Assembly (NCBI RefSeq): GCF_009857835.1
Contig: NZ_WWCL01000002.1
Span: 1 to 64,000, forward strand
Origin: Duganella fentianensis
Lineage (GTDB): Bacteria > Pseudomonadota > Gammaproteobacteria > Burkholderiales > Burkholderiaceae_D
Direction of reading: 5' to 3'
Length of the DNA stretch: 64,000 bases
Numbering within the stretch: position 1 is the first letter of the stretch; every line of letters starts with the position of its first letter. Positions 26,054 to 36,309 of the stretch are shown piece by piece. The notes under the pieces were generated by a model that was not told the DNA's origin, did no database searches, and saw nothing but the letters and a program-made list of their open reading frames with translations. A program made the position numbers and the translations under genes.

Positions 26054-27475
26054 ATGCAACACAAAACCCTCCCCCTGATGATTGCTGTCGCCCTGGGCGT
26101 CATGTCGGTTGGCGCGCAAGCGTCCGGCTACCGTTTCGGTTCGCAAAGCGTGGCCGCTCAAGGCACGGCCGATGCGAACGGCGCCGAAGCCAATGACGCC
26201 ACCACCATCTTCGCCAACCCGGCCGGTCTGTCGCGCCTGGATGGCATGCAGATGAGCGTAGGCGCAACCGTGGTGGTGCCGCACTCGACCTTCACCGATA
26301 CCGGCTCGACCCGATTCACGGGCCAGCCTACCGGCGGTACCGCAACCGATGACTACGTGCCGACGGCCGTGATGGCACCATCGTTCTACCTGAGCAAAAA
26401 GCTCAACGACCAGTGGAGCGTCGGTCTGGGTTCCTTCGTGCCTTACGGTACGAAAATCTCCTACGGCAACACCTGGACCGGCCGCTATGCGCTGACCGAT
26501 GTGAAGCTGCAAGCGCTGACCCTGAATCCATCGGCTTCGTTCAAACTGAATGAACAGCACGCCTTCGGTTTCGGTATTGACGCCGAATTCATGAAAGCCG
26601 AACTGGGCCAGGCAGTGGACGTACCGGGTTCCATCGTTGCCCTGTCGACCGGCGCTGGCGCAGCTCAAGGCGCGGCACTGGCCAAGCAGATCGCTACCCT
26701 GGGCGGCAACCCAGCGCTGCTGCGCACGGCTGGCGATGCCCACGGCTCCAACGATGGCAAAGACTGGGGCTGGGGCTTCAATCTGGGCTATATGTTCACG
26801 CTGGATCAGAACACCCGCTTCGGCCTGGCTTACCGTTCGTCGATCGCGCACAAACTGCGCGGCAGCACGGTGTGGGACTTCTCCAAAGTGACCACCGATC
26901 CAGTGGTCAATGGCGTGCTGTCGGCTGCTTCGCACAAAGTCAACTCGGCTGCGCTGGTTGAACTGCGTACTCCGGAAACCCTGTCCGCCAACGTATTCCA
27001 CCAGTTCGATTCGAAACTGGCTGGTATGGCAGACATCACCTTCGTGCGCCACAACCGTCTGGGCGATCTGGACATCCAGTTCCCTGGCACCACCGAAGGT
27101 GCGGAAGTGATCCGTCAGCAATGGAAAAACACCATCCGCGTTTCGCTGGGCGGCAACTATGCCTACAACGAAAAGCTGACCCTGCGCGCTGGTGTGGCGT
27201 ATGACGAATCGCCAGTCAAGAACGCAGAACTGACCCATCCGGCACTGCCAGACAGCACCCGTATCCAGTACTCGTTCGGTGCTAACTGGAAAGTGGCCAA
27301 CAATGCGTCCATCGATCTGGCCTACAGCTACCTGAACTTCAAGGATGCGAACATCAACTACACCAACAAGTGCAATCCGCTGATGACCACCTGCACGGGT
27401 AACGGCGAAACCACGCGTGGTACCTACCAGACTCATTTGTCGCTGATCGGCCTGGCTTACAACTACAAGTTCTAA
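26054..27475 (+). CDS. FadL/OmpP1-type outer-membrane transport protein
   Basis: The 473-aa protein has a signal peptide of about 23 residues (IAVALGVMSVGAQA) and the FadL family N-terminus ASGYRFGSQSVAAQGTADAN, ending with the NPAGLSRL hatch motif. The rest is 14-strand barrel sequence closing in LAYNYKF with a terminal Phe. FadL proteins let long-chain fatty acids or other hydrophobic compounds cross the outer membrane. Codon use is strongly biased and the gene is followed by a strong terminator, both pointing to high expression. The ligand is not shown by the sequence. Confidence 0.92.
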   Translation: MQHKTLPLMIAVALGVMSVGAQASGYRFGSQSVAAQGTADANGAEANDATTIFANPAGLSRLDGMQMSVGATVVVPHSTFTDTGSTRFTGQPTGGTATDDYVPTAVMAPSFYLSKKLNDQWSVGLGSFVPYGTKISYGNTWTGRYALTDVKLQALTLNPSASFKLNEQHAFGFGIDAEFMKAELGQAVDVPGSIVALSTGAGAAQGAALAKQIATLGGNPALLRTAGDAHGSNDGKDWGWGFNLGYMFTLDQNTRFGLAYRSSIAHKLRGSTVWDFSKVTTDPVVNGVLSAASHKVNSAALVELRTPETLSANVFHQFDSKLAGMADITFVRHNRLGDLDIQFPGTTEGAEVIRQQWKNTIRVSLGGNYAYNEKLTLRAGVAYDESPVKNAELTHPALPDSTRIQYSFGANWKVANNASIDLAYSYLNFKDANINYTNKCNPLMTTCTGNGETTRGTYQTHLSLIGLAYNYKF

Positions 27476-27495
27476 GCCTGTCTTTCGCAGCGAGT

Positions 27496-27523
27496 AAAAA
27501 AGGGCCCTCGGGCCCTTTTTTTT
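27496..27523 (+). terminator. fadL-type gene terminator
   Basis: A stem of six A's plus GGGCC pairs with GGCCC plus T's around a four-base loop, about 20 bases past the stop codon. The A-run also gives it activity toward the convergent lipoprotein gene. Confidence 0.9.
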
Positions 27524-27544
27524 CGTCCGGAAAAAGCGGGCTAG

Positions 27545-27802
27545 TTACTGGCGGGTGACAGGGGGCGGGGCGCTGGCAGGCGCTGGTGCGCTCGGGTTGG
27601 CGTTGGGATTGGCCGGGTTGGTGCTGCCGGGGGGCATGGTGTCCGGCGTGGTGGCCGGTGTTGCAGGGGCGGGTGTAGCCGGTTCCGGTGCGACGGTAGG
27701 TGTGGGCGGCTGGTCGACCGGACGTTTATTGCAGGCTGCCAAGGCCGCCACGGCCAGTACAGTTACGAGAAGCAGGCGCGGAGTATGGGGGGAGGTGGTC
27801 AT
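27545..27802 (-). CDS. small Pro/Ala-rich lipoprotein
   Basis: The 85-aa precursor has a lipoprotein signal LLLVTVLAVAALAACN with the lipidated cysteine near residue 24. About 60 residues of Pro/Ala/Thr-rich, probably unfolded sequence follow. It has no recognisable domain and could be a surface-exposed linker or an entericidin-like small lipoprotein. The start at 27802 is preceded by AAAGGAA. A start 15 bases upstream is possible. It lies 58 bases after the symporter gene on the same strand. Confidence 0.65.
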   Translation of the reverse strand: MTTSPHTPRLLLVTVLAVAALAACNKRPVDQPPTPTVAPEPATPAPATPATTPDTMPPGSTNPANPNANPSAPAPASAPPPVTRQ

Positions 27803-27860
27803 AACGATTCCTTTCATTAAGAGGAATCCGTTAGACCACCTGAATGCCATCGGGTTCCCT

Positions 27861-29261
27861 TCAGGCTGCTGAAGCTTCCTGATCGACGGGCAGGTCGGCA
27901 TCGCTGTTGAACACTTGCTGGTCAGTTTCGCCCAGCAGGCGGCTGGTCAGCGTGCCGGCCGCCACCGAGCCGCTGACATTGAGGGCCGTGCGGCCCATAT
28001 CGATCAGCGGTTCGATCGAGATCAGCAGGCCGGCCAGCGCCACCGGCAGATTCATGGTCGAGAGCACGATCAGGGCGGCAAACGTGGCGCCGCCGCCGAC
28101 GCCGGCTATGCCGACCGAACCGATGGTGATGATGGCCAGCAGCGGGGCGATAAAGCTGAGCGTGTAGGGATCGATGCCCACCGTGGGGGCGATCATCACG
28201 GCCAGCATGGCCGGATAGATGCCGGCGCAGCCGTTCTGGCCTATGGTGGCGCCGAACGAGGCGGCAAAGTTGGCGATGCCCTCCGGCGTGCCCAGCCGCA
28301 GCGTCTGGGTCTGTACACTCATGGGGATGGCACCTGCGCTGCTGCGCGAAGTGAACGCAAAGGTCAGCAGCGGCAGGATTTTTTTCACATAGCGCAGCGG
28401 GTTCAGGCCGGTCGTTGCCACCAGTACCAGATGCACGCCGAACATCAGCAGGATGGCGCTGTAGGAGGCCAGCACGAAGTCGATCAGGTGCAGGATGTCG
28501 GTATAGCTGGAAGTGGAGACCACCTGTGCCATCAGGGCAAACACGCCGTAGGGCGTGAGGCGCAGCACCATGCGCACCAGTTTCATCACCAGTGCATGGG
28601 CTACCTGGATGAAATGTTCGAAACTGGCGTACAGGGCCGGCTTCTCGCTGTGGATGCCGCTGGCGGCGACGCCGATGAAGACGGAGAACACCACCACGGC
28701 GATGGTGGACGTTTTGCGCGCGCCCGTCATGTCGAGGAAGGGATTGGCTGGGATGAAGCTGAGCAGCATGCTGGGCAGGGAGATCGCCTGCGCCGCTTCC
28801 AGTTTGCCTTGCAGGTAGACGCCGCGTGCAATATCGGCCGCTGAAGCAGTCAGGCCCACGGCCGTCAGGCCGAACAGCTTGGCCATCAGTATGCCGAGGC
28901 AGGCGGCCACCAGCGTGGTAGCCATCAGCGTGCCTATGGTCAGGGCGCTGATCTTGCCCAGCGCATCGATGCCCTTGAGTTTGAGGATGGCACCGATGAT
29001 GGAGACCATGATCAGCGGCACGATCACCATCTGCAGCAATTTCACATAGCCGCTACCGACGATGTCGAGATAACTGCTCGTGGTCAGCAAATCGGCATGG
29101 CTGGCGCCGTAGATCGCCTGCAGCACGGCACCAAGCAGCACGCCCAGCCCCATGCCGGTGAATACGCGCACCGAAAAGGACGAGGTATGGCGTTGCTGGA
29201 CATACAGGAGCGCCAGCACAGCGATCGCGGCCAGCAGATTGAAAAGCACGTTGAGGGTCAT
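27861..29261 (-). CDS. L-cystine/dicarboxylate-type cation symporter (TcyP-like)
   Basis: The 466-aa membrane protein belongs to the dicarboxylate/amino acid:cation symporter (DAACS) family and most resembles the TcyP/YdjN cystine importers. Visible are KLLQMVIVPLIMVSIIGAI (helix 2-3 motif), the hairpin-1 serine-rich loop FTSRSSAGAIPMSVQTQ, and GQNGCAGIYPAMLAVMIAP in helix 7. Cystine uptake is inferred from overall likeness to TcyP. Other amino acids are possible. It is divergent from the chemoreceptor gene, with 275 bases between. Confidence 0.87.
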   Translation of the reverse strand: MTLNVLFNLLAAIAVLALLYVQQRHTSSFSVRVFTGMGLGVLLGAVLQAIYGASHADLLTTSSYLDIVGSGYVKLLQMVIVPLIMVSIIGAILKLKGIDALGKISALTIGTLMATTLVAACLGILMAKLFGLTAVGLTASAADIARGVYLQGKLEAAQAISLPSMLLSFIPANPFLDMTGARKTSTIAVVVFSVFIGVAASGIHSEKPALYASFEHFIQVAHALVMKLVRMVLRLTPYGVFALMAQVVSTSSYTDILHLIDFVLASYSAILLMFGVHLVLVATTGLNPLRYVKKILPLLTFAFTSRSSAGAIPMSVQTQTLRLGTPEGIANFAASFGATIGQNGCAGIYPAMLAVMIAPTVGIDPYTLSFIAPLLAIITIGSVGIAGVGGGATFAALIVLSTMNLPVALAGLLISIEPLIDMGRTALNVSGSVAAGTLTSRLLGETDQQVFNSDADLPVDQEASAA

Positions 29262-29536
29262 GGGGGTTTGCGTCCGTCGTCAGGCTTGCTGAAAAGAGCA
29301 GATTGAAATTAGATTAAAGCTGTCTGGGCGGCATTGTAGCGTCTCCAATCCGACAGACGCGAGGCATTCCGCGGCCTTGCGCTCGAATATTTCGCTATAT
29401 CCATATACAAAGCCTGCTGAATCCGCTAACTTCGTAACTGAAAGTTTTTCTGCGGAAATTATTGCGACAGGAAGTAGCTGTTTAACAGGTTTTCCATGCA
29501 TGAAATGTTGGATGTGGTTCATGAAAGGGTAGTTTT

Positions 29537-31153
29537 ATGGCGATCGATCAGATGCGCGTGAGCGCACGTTTGGGCAGCGGTTTCGGGCTGGTGCTGGCCT
29601 TGCTGCTGCTGATAGCAGGGCTAGGCCTGTATGGGATGAGCATGATCCATGCCAAGCTCGAAGAGATTTTGCATAGCAATGTCGCCAAGACGGCGCAGGT
29701 GCAGGACATGTCGGAAGCTGTGCACGTGATCGCCCGCATCAGCAATACGGTGGTGCTGCTGACGGATGCTGCGGCCATCGATGCCGAACTGGGCAAGCTG
29801 CACCACGCGCGGGACAGTTACCACAAGGCGCATGATGCGCTGGAAGCGCTGGGCGCCGAAGCCGATGAAACGGCGCTGCGCCTTTCCATTGCAGCGGCGG
29901 CCCGGCACAGCCTGCCGCTGACGGAAAAAGTCGTGACGCTGGCACGCGCCAATCAGGACGCGGAAGCGCTGGACGTGTTACTCAGGGAAGCCGGCCCTGC
30001 CGTGCAGCACTGGCAGGATGCGATGGATGAATATATCGCTCTGCAGAAGCAGAACAGCCTGGCCGATGCGGCAGATGCGGCAGCCTCCTATGCGCGCGCG
30101 CAGCAGAGCATGCTGGTGCTGAGCGGGCTGGCTTTACTGGTGGGGGTGGCAGCAGCTTTGCTGATCAGCCGTTCGCTGCTGCGCCAGCTGGGTGGTGAAC
30201 CGGCCTTTGCCGTGACGGTGGCCAACCGCATCGCTGCCGGCGATCTGACTGTGCACATCCGTATCAAGCAGGGCGACGAGCACAGCATGCTGCACGCGCT
30301 GGAGAGCATGCGCGAATCGCTGTATAACATCGTGGCCGAAGTACGCGGCGGCACGGTAGCGATAGCGGCCGCTACCAGCGAGATTGCACATGGCAATCAG
30401 GATCTGTCGAACCGCACGGAAGAGCAGGCCGGCGCGCTGGAAGAAACTGCTTCCGCCATGGAGCAGCTGACGGCTGCCGTCCAGCACAACAACGACAATG
30501 CCCAGCATGCCAATCAGCTGGCCAAGTCGGCCTCGGCCGTGGCGCTACAGGGTGGTTCAGTGGTGGGGCAGGTGGTGGAAACCATGGGCGCCATCAACGA
30601 GTCTTCGCGCAAGATCGTCGACATCATCAGCGTGATCGACGGGATTGCCTTCCAGACCAATATTCTGGCCTTGAATGCGGCTGTGGAAGCGGCGCGCGCG
30701 GGCGAGCAGGGGCGCGGTTTTGCCGTGGTGGCCAGCGAGGTGCGTACCCTGGCCCATCGCTCGGCCGCAGCGGCCAAGGAAATCAAGGAGTTGATCGGTG
30801 CTTCGGTGGAGCGGGTCGATACCGGTAGCAAACTGGTGGAGCAGGCCGGCGTGACGATGACGGAAGTGGTGGCCAGCGTAGAGCGGGTGACCAATATCAT
30901 GGGCGACATCTCCACCGCAGGCGAACAGCAGAGTGCAGGGATCGAGCAGATCAATCAGGCTGTGACGGAAATGGATGCAGTGACCCAGCAGAATGCGGCA
31001 CTGGTGGAAGAGGCGGCAGCTGCGGCCGATGCGCTCAAGCAGCAGGCCGCCCATCTGGAGCAGATGGTCAGCATCTTCCGGCTGGACCAGCAGGCTGTGC
31101 CGGCCGTAGCTGCAAGGCGGACGCGCCCCACGCTGGCGCTGGTGCGGGCTTAG
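29537..31153 (+). CDS. methyl-accepting chemotaxis protein
   Basis: The 538-aa chemoreceptor has an N-terminal membrane helix (about residues 13-35), a periplasmic four-helix-bundle sensor (about 36-190), a second helix (about 191-212), HAMP (about 213-268) and a signalling domain. The domain's hairpin tip [21 protein letters not shown] is intact. It lacks the C-terminal pentapeptide that tethers CheR/CheB in high-abundance receptors, ending instead in a basic Ala/Arg-rich tail. AAAGGG precedes the start. The divergent symporter gene makes an amino acid or cystine a possible signal, but this is only a guess from position. Confidence 0.93.
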   Translation: MAIDQMRVSARLGSGFGLVLALLLLIAGLGLYGMSMIHAKLEEILHSNVAKTAQVQDMSEAVHVIARISNTVVLLTDAAAIDAELGKLHHARDSYHKAHDALEALGAEADETALRLSIAAAARHSLPLTEKVVTLARANQDAEALDVLLREAGPAVQHWQDAMDEYIALQKQNSLADAADAAASYARAQQSMLVLSGLALLVGVAAALLISRSLLRQLGGEPAFAVTVANRIAAGDLTVHIRIKQGDEHSMLHALESMRESLYNIVAEVRGGTVAIAAATSEIAHGNQDLSNRTEEQAGALEETASAMEQLTAAVQHNNDNAQHANQLAKSASAVALQGGSVVGQVVETMGAINESSRKIVDIISVIDGIAFQTNILALNAAVEAARAGEQGRGFAVVASEVRTLAHRSAAAAKEIKELIGASVERVDTGSKLVEQAGVTMTEVVASVERVTNIMGDISTAGEQQSAGIEQINQAVTEMDAVTQQNAALVEEAAAAADALKQQAAHLEQMVSIFRLDQQAVPAVAARRTRPTLALVRA

Positions 31154-31186
31154 CAGATGTCGCGGGGGGCATCCGCCCGGCCGTGC

Positions 31187-31783
31187 TTACAGGTCCTCGT
31201 CGGCCAGCCACTGCAGCCGGCCGTGGCCAGCTTCGTTGAGGCGGCTGACCAGTGCCGGTGCCGCCGTATCGGGCAGATGGAATTCGAATTGCACCAGATC
31301 GCTGTGCGACACTTGCGCCAGCGTGGCGCCGGCCAGTTCGATTTCACGCCGCACCATGCCTTCCATGGCATACGGCGCACAGCAGCGCAGATGCTGTAGC
31401 TTGATGATGGCCACTTTCTCGGCCTTGAGCAGGGCCTGTGCCACGCTGTCCGTGTAGGCCCGGACCAGGCCGCCCGCACCCAGTTTGACGCCGCCGAAAT
31501 AGCGCACCACCGTGGCCTGCACACCTTCCAGATCCTGATGGCGCAGCACGTCGAGCATGGGGCGGCCCGCGGTGCCGCTGGGTTCGCCGTCGTCGACGGC
31601 CGCCGATTGCCCGCCTGCCAGCAGTGCCCAGCACACATGCACGGCGCCCGGATGCTGGGCCCATAGCTCGGCCACCACTTTTTGCGCAGCGGCGCGGTCG
31701 GTCATGGGCTGGACGCAGGCGATGAAGCGGCTTTTCTTGATGATCAGCTCGCTGTGAACGGGGGCAGCTATGGAATAAGGCAT
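31187..31783 (-). CDS. yigZ: YigZ/IMPACT family protein
   Basis: The 198-aa protein has the N-terminal UPF0029/IMPACT domain with the family marks KKSRFIACVQP, DDGEPSGTAGRPMLDVL and VVRYFGGVKLGAGGLVRAY, and a C-terminal DUF1949 ferredoxin-like domain. Relatives bind nucleic acid or the ribosome-associated Gcn machinery in eukaryotes. In bacteria the role is not known. Single gene between the chemoreceptor and the TM2 gene. Confidence 0.92.
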   Translation of the reverse strand: MPYSIAAPVHSELIIKKSRFIACVQPMTDRAAAQKVVAELWAQHPGAVHVCWALLAGGQSAAVDDGEPSGTAGRPMLDVLRHQDLEGVQATVVRYFGGVKLGAGGLVRAYTDSVAQALLKAEKVAIIKLQHLRCCAPYAMEGMVRREIELAGATLAQVSHSDLVQFEFHLPDTAAPALVSRLNEAGHGRLQWLADEDL

Positions 31784-31866
31784 GAGGACTTCTGGCAGGA
31801 AACCGGTGTAAACCGGCCTATGGTGCCAGAAATCCTGTGAAATACAAAGGCGGGAGGACAGCGCGA

Positions 31867-32181
31867 TCAGCCGTTCTTGATTTTCTGGCCGTCGCTATCG
31901 GTGAAGTTGCCGAGAATGATGATGATGAAATCGATCAGCGTCCAGATGCCCAGACCACCGAAAGTGAACAGCATCAGCAGGCCGGTGCCGACCTTGCCCA
32001 CGTAGAAGCGGTGCACGCCGAACATGCCGAGGAAGAAGCACAGCAGCACGGTCACGACGAAATCCTTGTCGGATCGCGGGCCGCTATCGCCCCGGAGGTT
32101 TTGCGGTGCGCCGCAGTGCGGGCAGACAGGTGCTGACTCGTGAATTTCTTTGCCGCAGCCGCGGCAGAATACCATGCCCAT
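31867..32181 (-). CDS. TM2 domain protein with N-terminal zinc ribbon
   Basis: The 104-aa protein starts with a small zinc ribbon ([19 protein letters not shown], CxxC...CxxC). A TM2 domain of two membrane helices follows, joined by the short [19 protein letters not shown] turn. Bacterial TM2 proteins are common and of unknown role. The zinc ribbon suggests contact with a protein or nucleic acid on the cytoplasmic face. Confidence 0.87.
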   Translation of the reverse strand: MGMVFCRGCGKEIHESAPVCPHCGAPQNLRGDSGPRSDKDFVVTVLLCFFLGMFGVHRFYVGKVGTGLLMLFTFGGLGIWTLIDFIIIILGNFTDSDGQKIKNG

Positions 32182-32362
32182 AAAGTCCTTCCAGATCGGT
32201 TATTGTTATGAAGGTAATGTACTCACGCCTGAGAGCATAAGTGAGCCAGTCACCACTGGCTAGCGCGAGATTATAGTAGGCCGCAGAGTGTGGCTTTCTC
32301 ACCAACTATCACCACCTGCTAAAATTCCGCCCCTTGTTTAGAAATTGTTGAAACTGCCCATC

Positions 32363-34345
32363 ATGTCCTCCACTTCCCGCCCGTCTGCCACCCTTGCTGT
32401 CGATCCCGAACAACTGGAAGACGATGAGCTGATGCGCCAGCTAGACCTGACAGCGCAAGGCGTACAGCTGGCGCGCCAGGAAGGCCGGGTGTTCCTGCGC
32501 TTTAGCGGTAGCGTGGAATATGCCGGGCAGAGCGTGGCCTATGATCTGGTGCCGGCCTACGGTGTGCTGGCCAAAGCCTCGAAGTGGCGCAAGATGGATG
32601 TGGCAACGCGCAGCGCCACGCTGCGCGAACGTGCTAGTGCTGCCGCGGCCGATGCGCTGCACGCCGAAGTGGCGGCCTTCGTGGTGGAGATCGCCGAAGC
32701 CTGTGCTGATTGCGATATCGATGCCGCACCTTTCCTCGATGCGCTGGCCAGCATGCAGCTGGCCGAGCCGGCCGCCATCGTGTTCGACCGGCTGCGCCAG
32801 CGGCTCGAGCATGCGGTCGAGCGCGAGATGGAAGAACAGCATGCCGAGCGTACGCGCCAGAGTATCAATCTGGCCGAGTATCCTGCCACCTTCGACGTGG
32901 CGCGCCGCATCAAGCGCCGCTTCATCGCCGTGCTGGGGCCCACCAATTCCGGCAAGACCCATATGGCCATCGAAGCGCTGGCTAAAGCACCTAGCGGCGT
33001 GTATCTGGCGCCGCTGCGTCTGCTGGCGCTGGAAAACTACGAGCGCTTGCAAGGCATGCAGGCGCGCGGCAAGCCGCTGGCCGTGAGTCTGGTGACGGGC
33101 GAAGAGCGCCGGCTGGTGCCGGGGGCCACCCACGTGGCCAGCACGGTGGAAATGCTGGACACCCGCACCGAAGTGGATGTGGCCGTGATCGATGAAATCC
33201 AGATGCTGGCCGACCGTGATCGCGGCGCGGCGTGGACGGCGGCCGTGTGCGGTGCGCCGGCCCATACCGTGTATCTGGTGGGGGCGCCGGAAGCGCGCCG
33301 CGCCATCGAAGCGCTGGCCGCCCGCCTCGAATGCGAGCTGGAAGTGCACATCCTCAAACGCAAAGGGCCGCTCAGCATGGAGCCGACGGCGGTGCGCAAG
33401 CTCGGTAATTTGCGCCGTGGCGACGCGGTCATCTGCTTCTCGCGCCGTGAAGTGCTGATGTGGCGCGATATGGTGACGGAGCTGGGGCTGTCGGTGGCCA
33501 CCGTGTACGGCAACCTGTCGCCTGAAGTGCGGCGTGCCCAGGCCCAGCGTTTCCGCGAGGGCGCGGCCGATGTGGTGGTGGGCACGGATGCCATTGCCAT
33601 GGGGCTCAACATGCCGATCGCCCGTATCGTCATGACCACCACGGTGAAATACAACGGCTACGAGGAAGAAGAGATTCCGGCCGCGCTGGCGCGCCAGATC
33701 GCGGGACGGGCAGGGCGCTATGGCGTGCACGAGGAAGGGCTGGTAGCCGGCTACGACAACGAGACGCATAACGTGATGCGTTCGCTGCTGAAAGAGAAGC
33801 CCGTACCGATCAAGACCAACGGTTTTGCCGTGGCGCCCACGCTGGAACATTTGCACCGGATTTCCTCGGTGACGCTGGAACAGTCGCTGGCCAAGCTGCT
33901 CAAGCGTTTCGTTCACAACATCGACGTGCCCGATGGTTTCTTCTATCCGCGCATCACCGAGGAACAGTTCGAGCGGGCCGCCTGGCTCGATACGCTGGAC
34001 CTGTCGGTGGCGGAAAAATTTGCCCTGTCGCTGGTGCCGATATCGAGCAAGGTGCCGTCGCTGCAGCGTGCGTGGGAACACTGGGCGACCGCGCTGGCAG
34101 CGAAAAAAGTCACCGGGCTGAAGGCGGTGCAGGTGCCGCTGCACTATATGTCGCTGCAGGAAGTGGAAGATGCCTGCCGGCTGTATTCGGCCTATGCCTG
34201 GCTGGCCTACCGCCAGCCGGAACACTTCCCCGATACGGAACTGGCCCAGCAATTGTCGCGGCAGGCTTCGGACCGGGTGGACTCGCTGCTGCATGAACAG
34301 AACTCGGCTGCGCGCAAGCGGCAGCCCAAGCGCTTCCGTCGTTAA
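32363..34345 (+). CDS. Suv3-like SF2 RNA/DNA helicase
   Basis: The 660-aa protein resembles the Suv3 helicases of mitochondria and some alpha- and betaproteobacteria. An N-terminal helical part (about 1-180) precedes the helicase core. Motif I is GPTNSGKTHMAIEAL, motif II DEIQM, motif III-like YLVGAPEA, motif V VVGTDAIAMGLNMP and motif VI RQIAGRAGRYG. A C-terminal Suv3-type extension follows. Mitochondrial Suv3 unwinds RNA for the degradosome. The bacterial role is little studied. The tail is Arg/Lys-rich. ATG 32363 was chosen over an in-frame TTG at 32345. Neither has a clear ribosome site. Confidence 0.88.
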   Translation: MSSTSRPSATLAVDPEQLEDDELMRQLDLTAQGVQLARQEGRVFLRFSGSVEYAGQSVAYDLVPAYGVLAKASKWRKMDVATRSATLRERASAAAADALHAEVAAFVVEIAEACADCDIDAAPFLDALASMQLAEPAAIVFDRLRQRLEHAVEREMEEQHAERTRQSINLAEYPATFDVARRIKRRFIAVLGPTNSGKTHMAIEALAKAPSGVYLAPLRLLALENYERLQGMQARGKPLAVSLVTGEERRLVPGATHVASTVEMLDTRTEVDVAVIDEIQMLADRDRGAAWTAAVCGAPAHTVYLVGAPEARRAIEALAARLECELEVHILKRKGPLSMEPTAVRKLGNLRRGDAVICFSRREVLMWRDMVTELGLSVATVYGNLSPEVRRAQAQRFREGAADVVVGTDAIAMGLNMPIARIVMTTTVKYNGYEEEEIPAALARQIAGRAGRYGVHEEGLVAGYDNETHNVMRSLLKEKPVPIKTNGFAVAPTLEHLHRISSVTLEQSLAKLLKRFVHNIDVPDGFFYPRITEEQFERAAWLDTLDLSVAEKFALSLVPISSKVPSLQRAWEHWATALAAKKVTGLKAVQVPLHYMSLQEVEDACRLYSAYAWLAYRQPEHFPDTELAQQLSRQASDRVDSLLHEQNSAARKRQPKRFRR

Positions 34346-34495
34346 ACTATCGTTAGGCCGAAGCGGCCATTACCCGAATAATGTCGCGTTTTTCATGGCT
34401 GGCGGGGCCAACAGTGCGCCACGAGGGGGCAAGGTCGGCTATCATATCGGCCTTTCGTTTCATCCCCTGGGTAGTCTGGTATTTCGAGGAAGTGA

Positions 34496-35623
34496 ATGAC
34501 GGTAGTGGCACGGGAACAATCTGCGGCACATGCATCGACGCCGCCGCAATTTGGTTTGATCAATCTGTTGAAAGCAGGCGCGGCGCAGCTGATCGTGCTG
34601 CACCATCTGGCCTTTTATGGCCCGATGTCGGATCACGCCCGTATCCTGTGGCCGGAACTGTTCTCCTTCCTGAGCGGTAATGCGCGCATCGCTGTACAGG
34701 TGTTTCTGGTGATTAGCGGTTTTCTGGTGGCCAAGTCGCTGGCGCCGTCCGGCCATGCCGGCACTCTGGAGCCGTTGTCGGCCATCTGGCGCCGCTATGC
34801 CAAGCTGGCGCCGCCGTTCTTCGTCGCCACCCTGTTCGCCGCAGCGGCCACCTATTTCGCCGCGCAGTGGATGAGCCACCACTCGATCTCGGAACCGGCC
34901 ACGCTGAGCCAGCTCAGCGCCCATGCGCTGCTGCTGCATAGTGTGCTCGGCTATCCTTCGCTGTCGGCCGGTGCGTGGTATGTGGCCATCGATTTCCAGC
35001 TGTATAGCTCGGTGGTACTGGTGCTGTGGCTAGTGGGGCGCAGCACGGGCGCGCGCCGGCTGGGCTGGCTGGTGCCCATCCTGATGGCGCTGGGCGTCAC
35101 CCTGTCGCTGCTGCATTTCAATCTCGATCCGGACTGGGATAACTGGGCGCCGTATTTCTTCGGTAGCTATGGTCTGGGCCTGCTGGCCTGGTGGGGCAGC
35201 GATGCGCGCCGCAAGCCGCTGGCGGTGGCCTTGCTGGTGCTGATGGCGCTGCTGCCGGCGCTGGTGGCCTTGCTGGTGGACTTCCGTAGCCGCATTGCGC
35301 TGGCGCTGCTGGTGGCCGTGCTGCTGATGGTGTGCGGCCGCATCAAGGTGCCGGCACGGGGCCATTTCTGGACGGCCATCCACGGCATGGGCAAGATTTC
35401 CTATGCGGTGTTCCTGATCCATTTCCCTGTCTGCCTGCTGGTGAACGCCGCCTTTACCCGCTTTGCGCCGGCCGAGCCGCTGGCACAGGCGCTGGGCATG
35501 CTGGCCGCATGGGGGCTGAGCCTGATGGCGGGCGCCGTGTTCCACCGCTGGGTGGAACTGCCGCTGGGCCGCCTGATGGAAGCGACCGGCCTGCAGCTGG
35601 GCGCGCGTTCGGCTACTGCCTGA
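34496..35623 (+). CDS. OafA/YrhL-type membrane acyltransferase
   Basis: The 375-aa protein is a ten-helix acyltransferase family 3 enzyme. The conserved histidine lies in LIVLHHLAFYGP in helix 1. The arginine motif follows helix 3, and LIHFPVCLLVN lies near the end. Such enzymes add acetyl or other acyl groups to O-antigen, peptidoglycan or exopolysaccharide sugars. The acceptor is unknown, and no sugar-polymer genes lie nearby. GAGGAA precedes the start. Its last 11 bases overlap the 3' end of the convergent hydrolase gene. Confidence 0.85.
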   Translation: MTVVAREQSAAHASTPPQFGLINLLKAGAAQLIVLHHLAFYGPMSDHARILWPELFSFLSGNARIAVQVFLVISGFLVAKSLAPSGHAGTLEPLSAIWRRYAKLAPPFFVATLFAAAATYFAAQWMSHHSISEPATLSQLSAHALLLHSVLGYPSLSAGAWYVAIDFQLYSSVVLVLWLVGRSTGARRLGWLVPILMALGVTLSLLHFNLDPDWDNWAPYFFGSYGLGLLAWWGSDARRKPLAVALLVLMALLPALVALLVDFRSRIALALLVAVLLMVCGRIKVPARGHFWTAIHGMGKISYAVFLIHFPVCLLVNAAFTRFAPAEPLAQALGMLAAWGLSLMAGAVFHRWVELPLGRLMEATGLQLGARSATA

Positions 35624-36227
35624 GCCGGCTGGCGATAGCGGCGCCCACTGCGGCGCTGGCCGGCAGCATCGGGTGCCGCAGGGGTAGCGTGACCACATCT
35701 TCGAACCTTTCCAGACTCAGCTCCGCGGTGCGCACGATGCTGTCGTTGGCCTGCGTGCCGAACGGCGAGTAACGCCCCGTCAGTCCCCGTGTGCCGGCGA
35801 TGCAGGTGGTGGGCAGGGCAGGCAGGCCGATGGCAGCCATGGCGCTGGCGGATACCACCAGTTGTCCGCAGGGGCCGGCCAGATAGCGGTAGATGCGCGA
35901 GCGGTTCAGAAACTGGTTGGCCTGCGTGGCCAGCATCGGTGAACCTAGCAGAAACAGATGGCAGGGCGGGCGCACGCCGGCCGGTAGCTGTAGCAAGGCA
36001 TCGCGCAGCAGAACACCGCCCAGGGAATGGCCGATGACAGCATAATCACCTTGCTGCGCCATTGCCGTCAGGCGGGCGATCAGGCGCTGGCGGATGCTTG
36101 CCAGCGATTCGAATGCGGCCCAGTAGGCAAATGCCGAGCAGTGATGGCCGTGCCGGCGCAGCCGTCTGGCGTTAAGCAGAAAATCAAAGCGGGTCGACCC
36201 TAGTCCGTGAACGAAAAGTAGCTGCAT
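35613..36227 (-). CDS. lipase-like alpha/beta hydrolase
   Basis: The 204-aa protein is a compact alpha/beta hydrolase with the oxyanion motif LLFVHGLGST at the N-terminus and the nucleophile elbow VIGHSLGGVL. Likely Asp (ANDSIV) and His (LRHPMLP) complete the triad. It has no signal peptide and is short for the fold, close to the small PGAP1/lipase class-2-like esterases. The substrate is unknown. Confidence 0.82.
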   Translation of the reverse strand: MQLLFVHGLGSTRFDFLLNARRLRRHGHHCSAFAYWAAFESLASIRQRLIARLTAMAQQGDYAVIGHSLGGVLLRDALLQLPAGVRPPCHLFLLGSPMLATQANQFLNRSRIYRYLAGPCGQLVVSASAMAAIGLPALPTTCIAGTRGLTGRYSPFGTQANDSIVRTAELSLERFEDVVTLPLRHPMLPASAAVGAAIASRLRQ

Positions 36228-36309
36228 CGATAGCGCCTCAGGATGGATTGCCGGAGATAGGCAGAAGTATTATCCATGCAAAAGTCCCGGGCTGCCGAGT
36301 GGCAGCAGG

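Noticed and set aside
29280..29522. 80-aa minus-strand open frame before the symporter gene
   Set aside because: No ribosome site, no recognisable sequence, and it fills the shared promoter region of two divergent genes. Probably chance.
32441..34294. 617-aa antisense frame in the Suv3-like gene
   Set aside because: Another codon-bias shadow with no family likeness.
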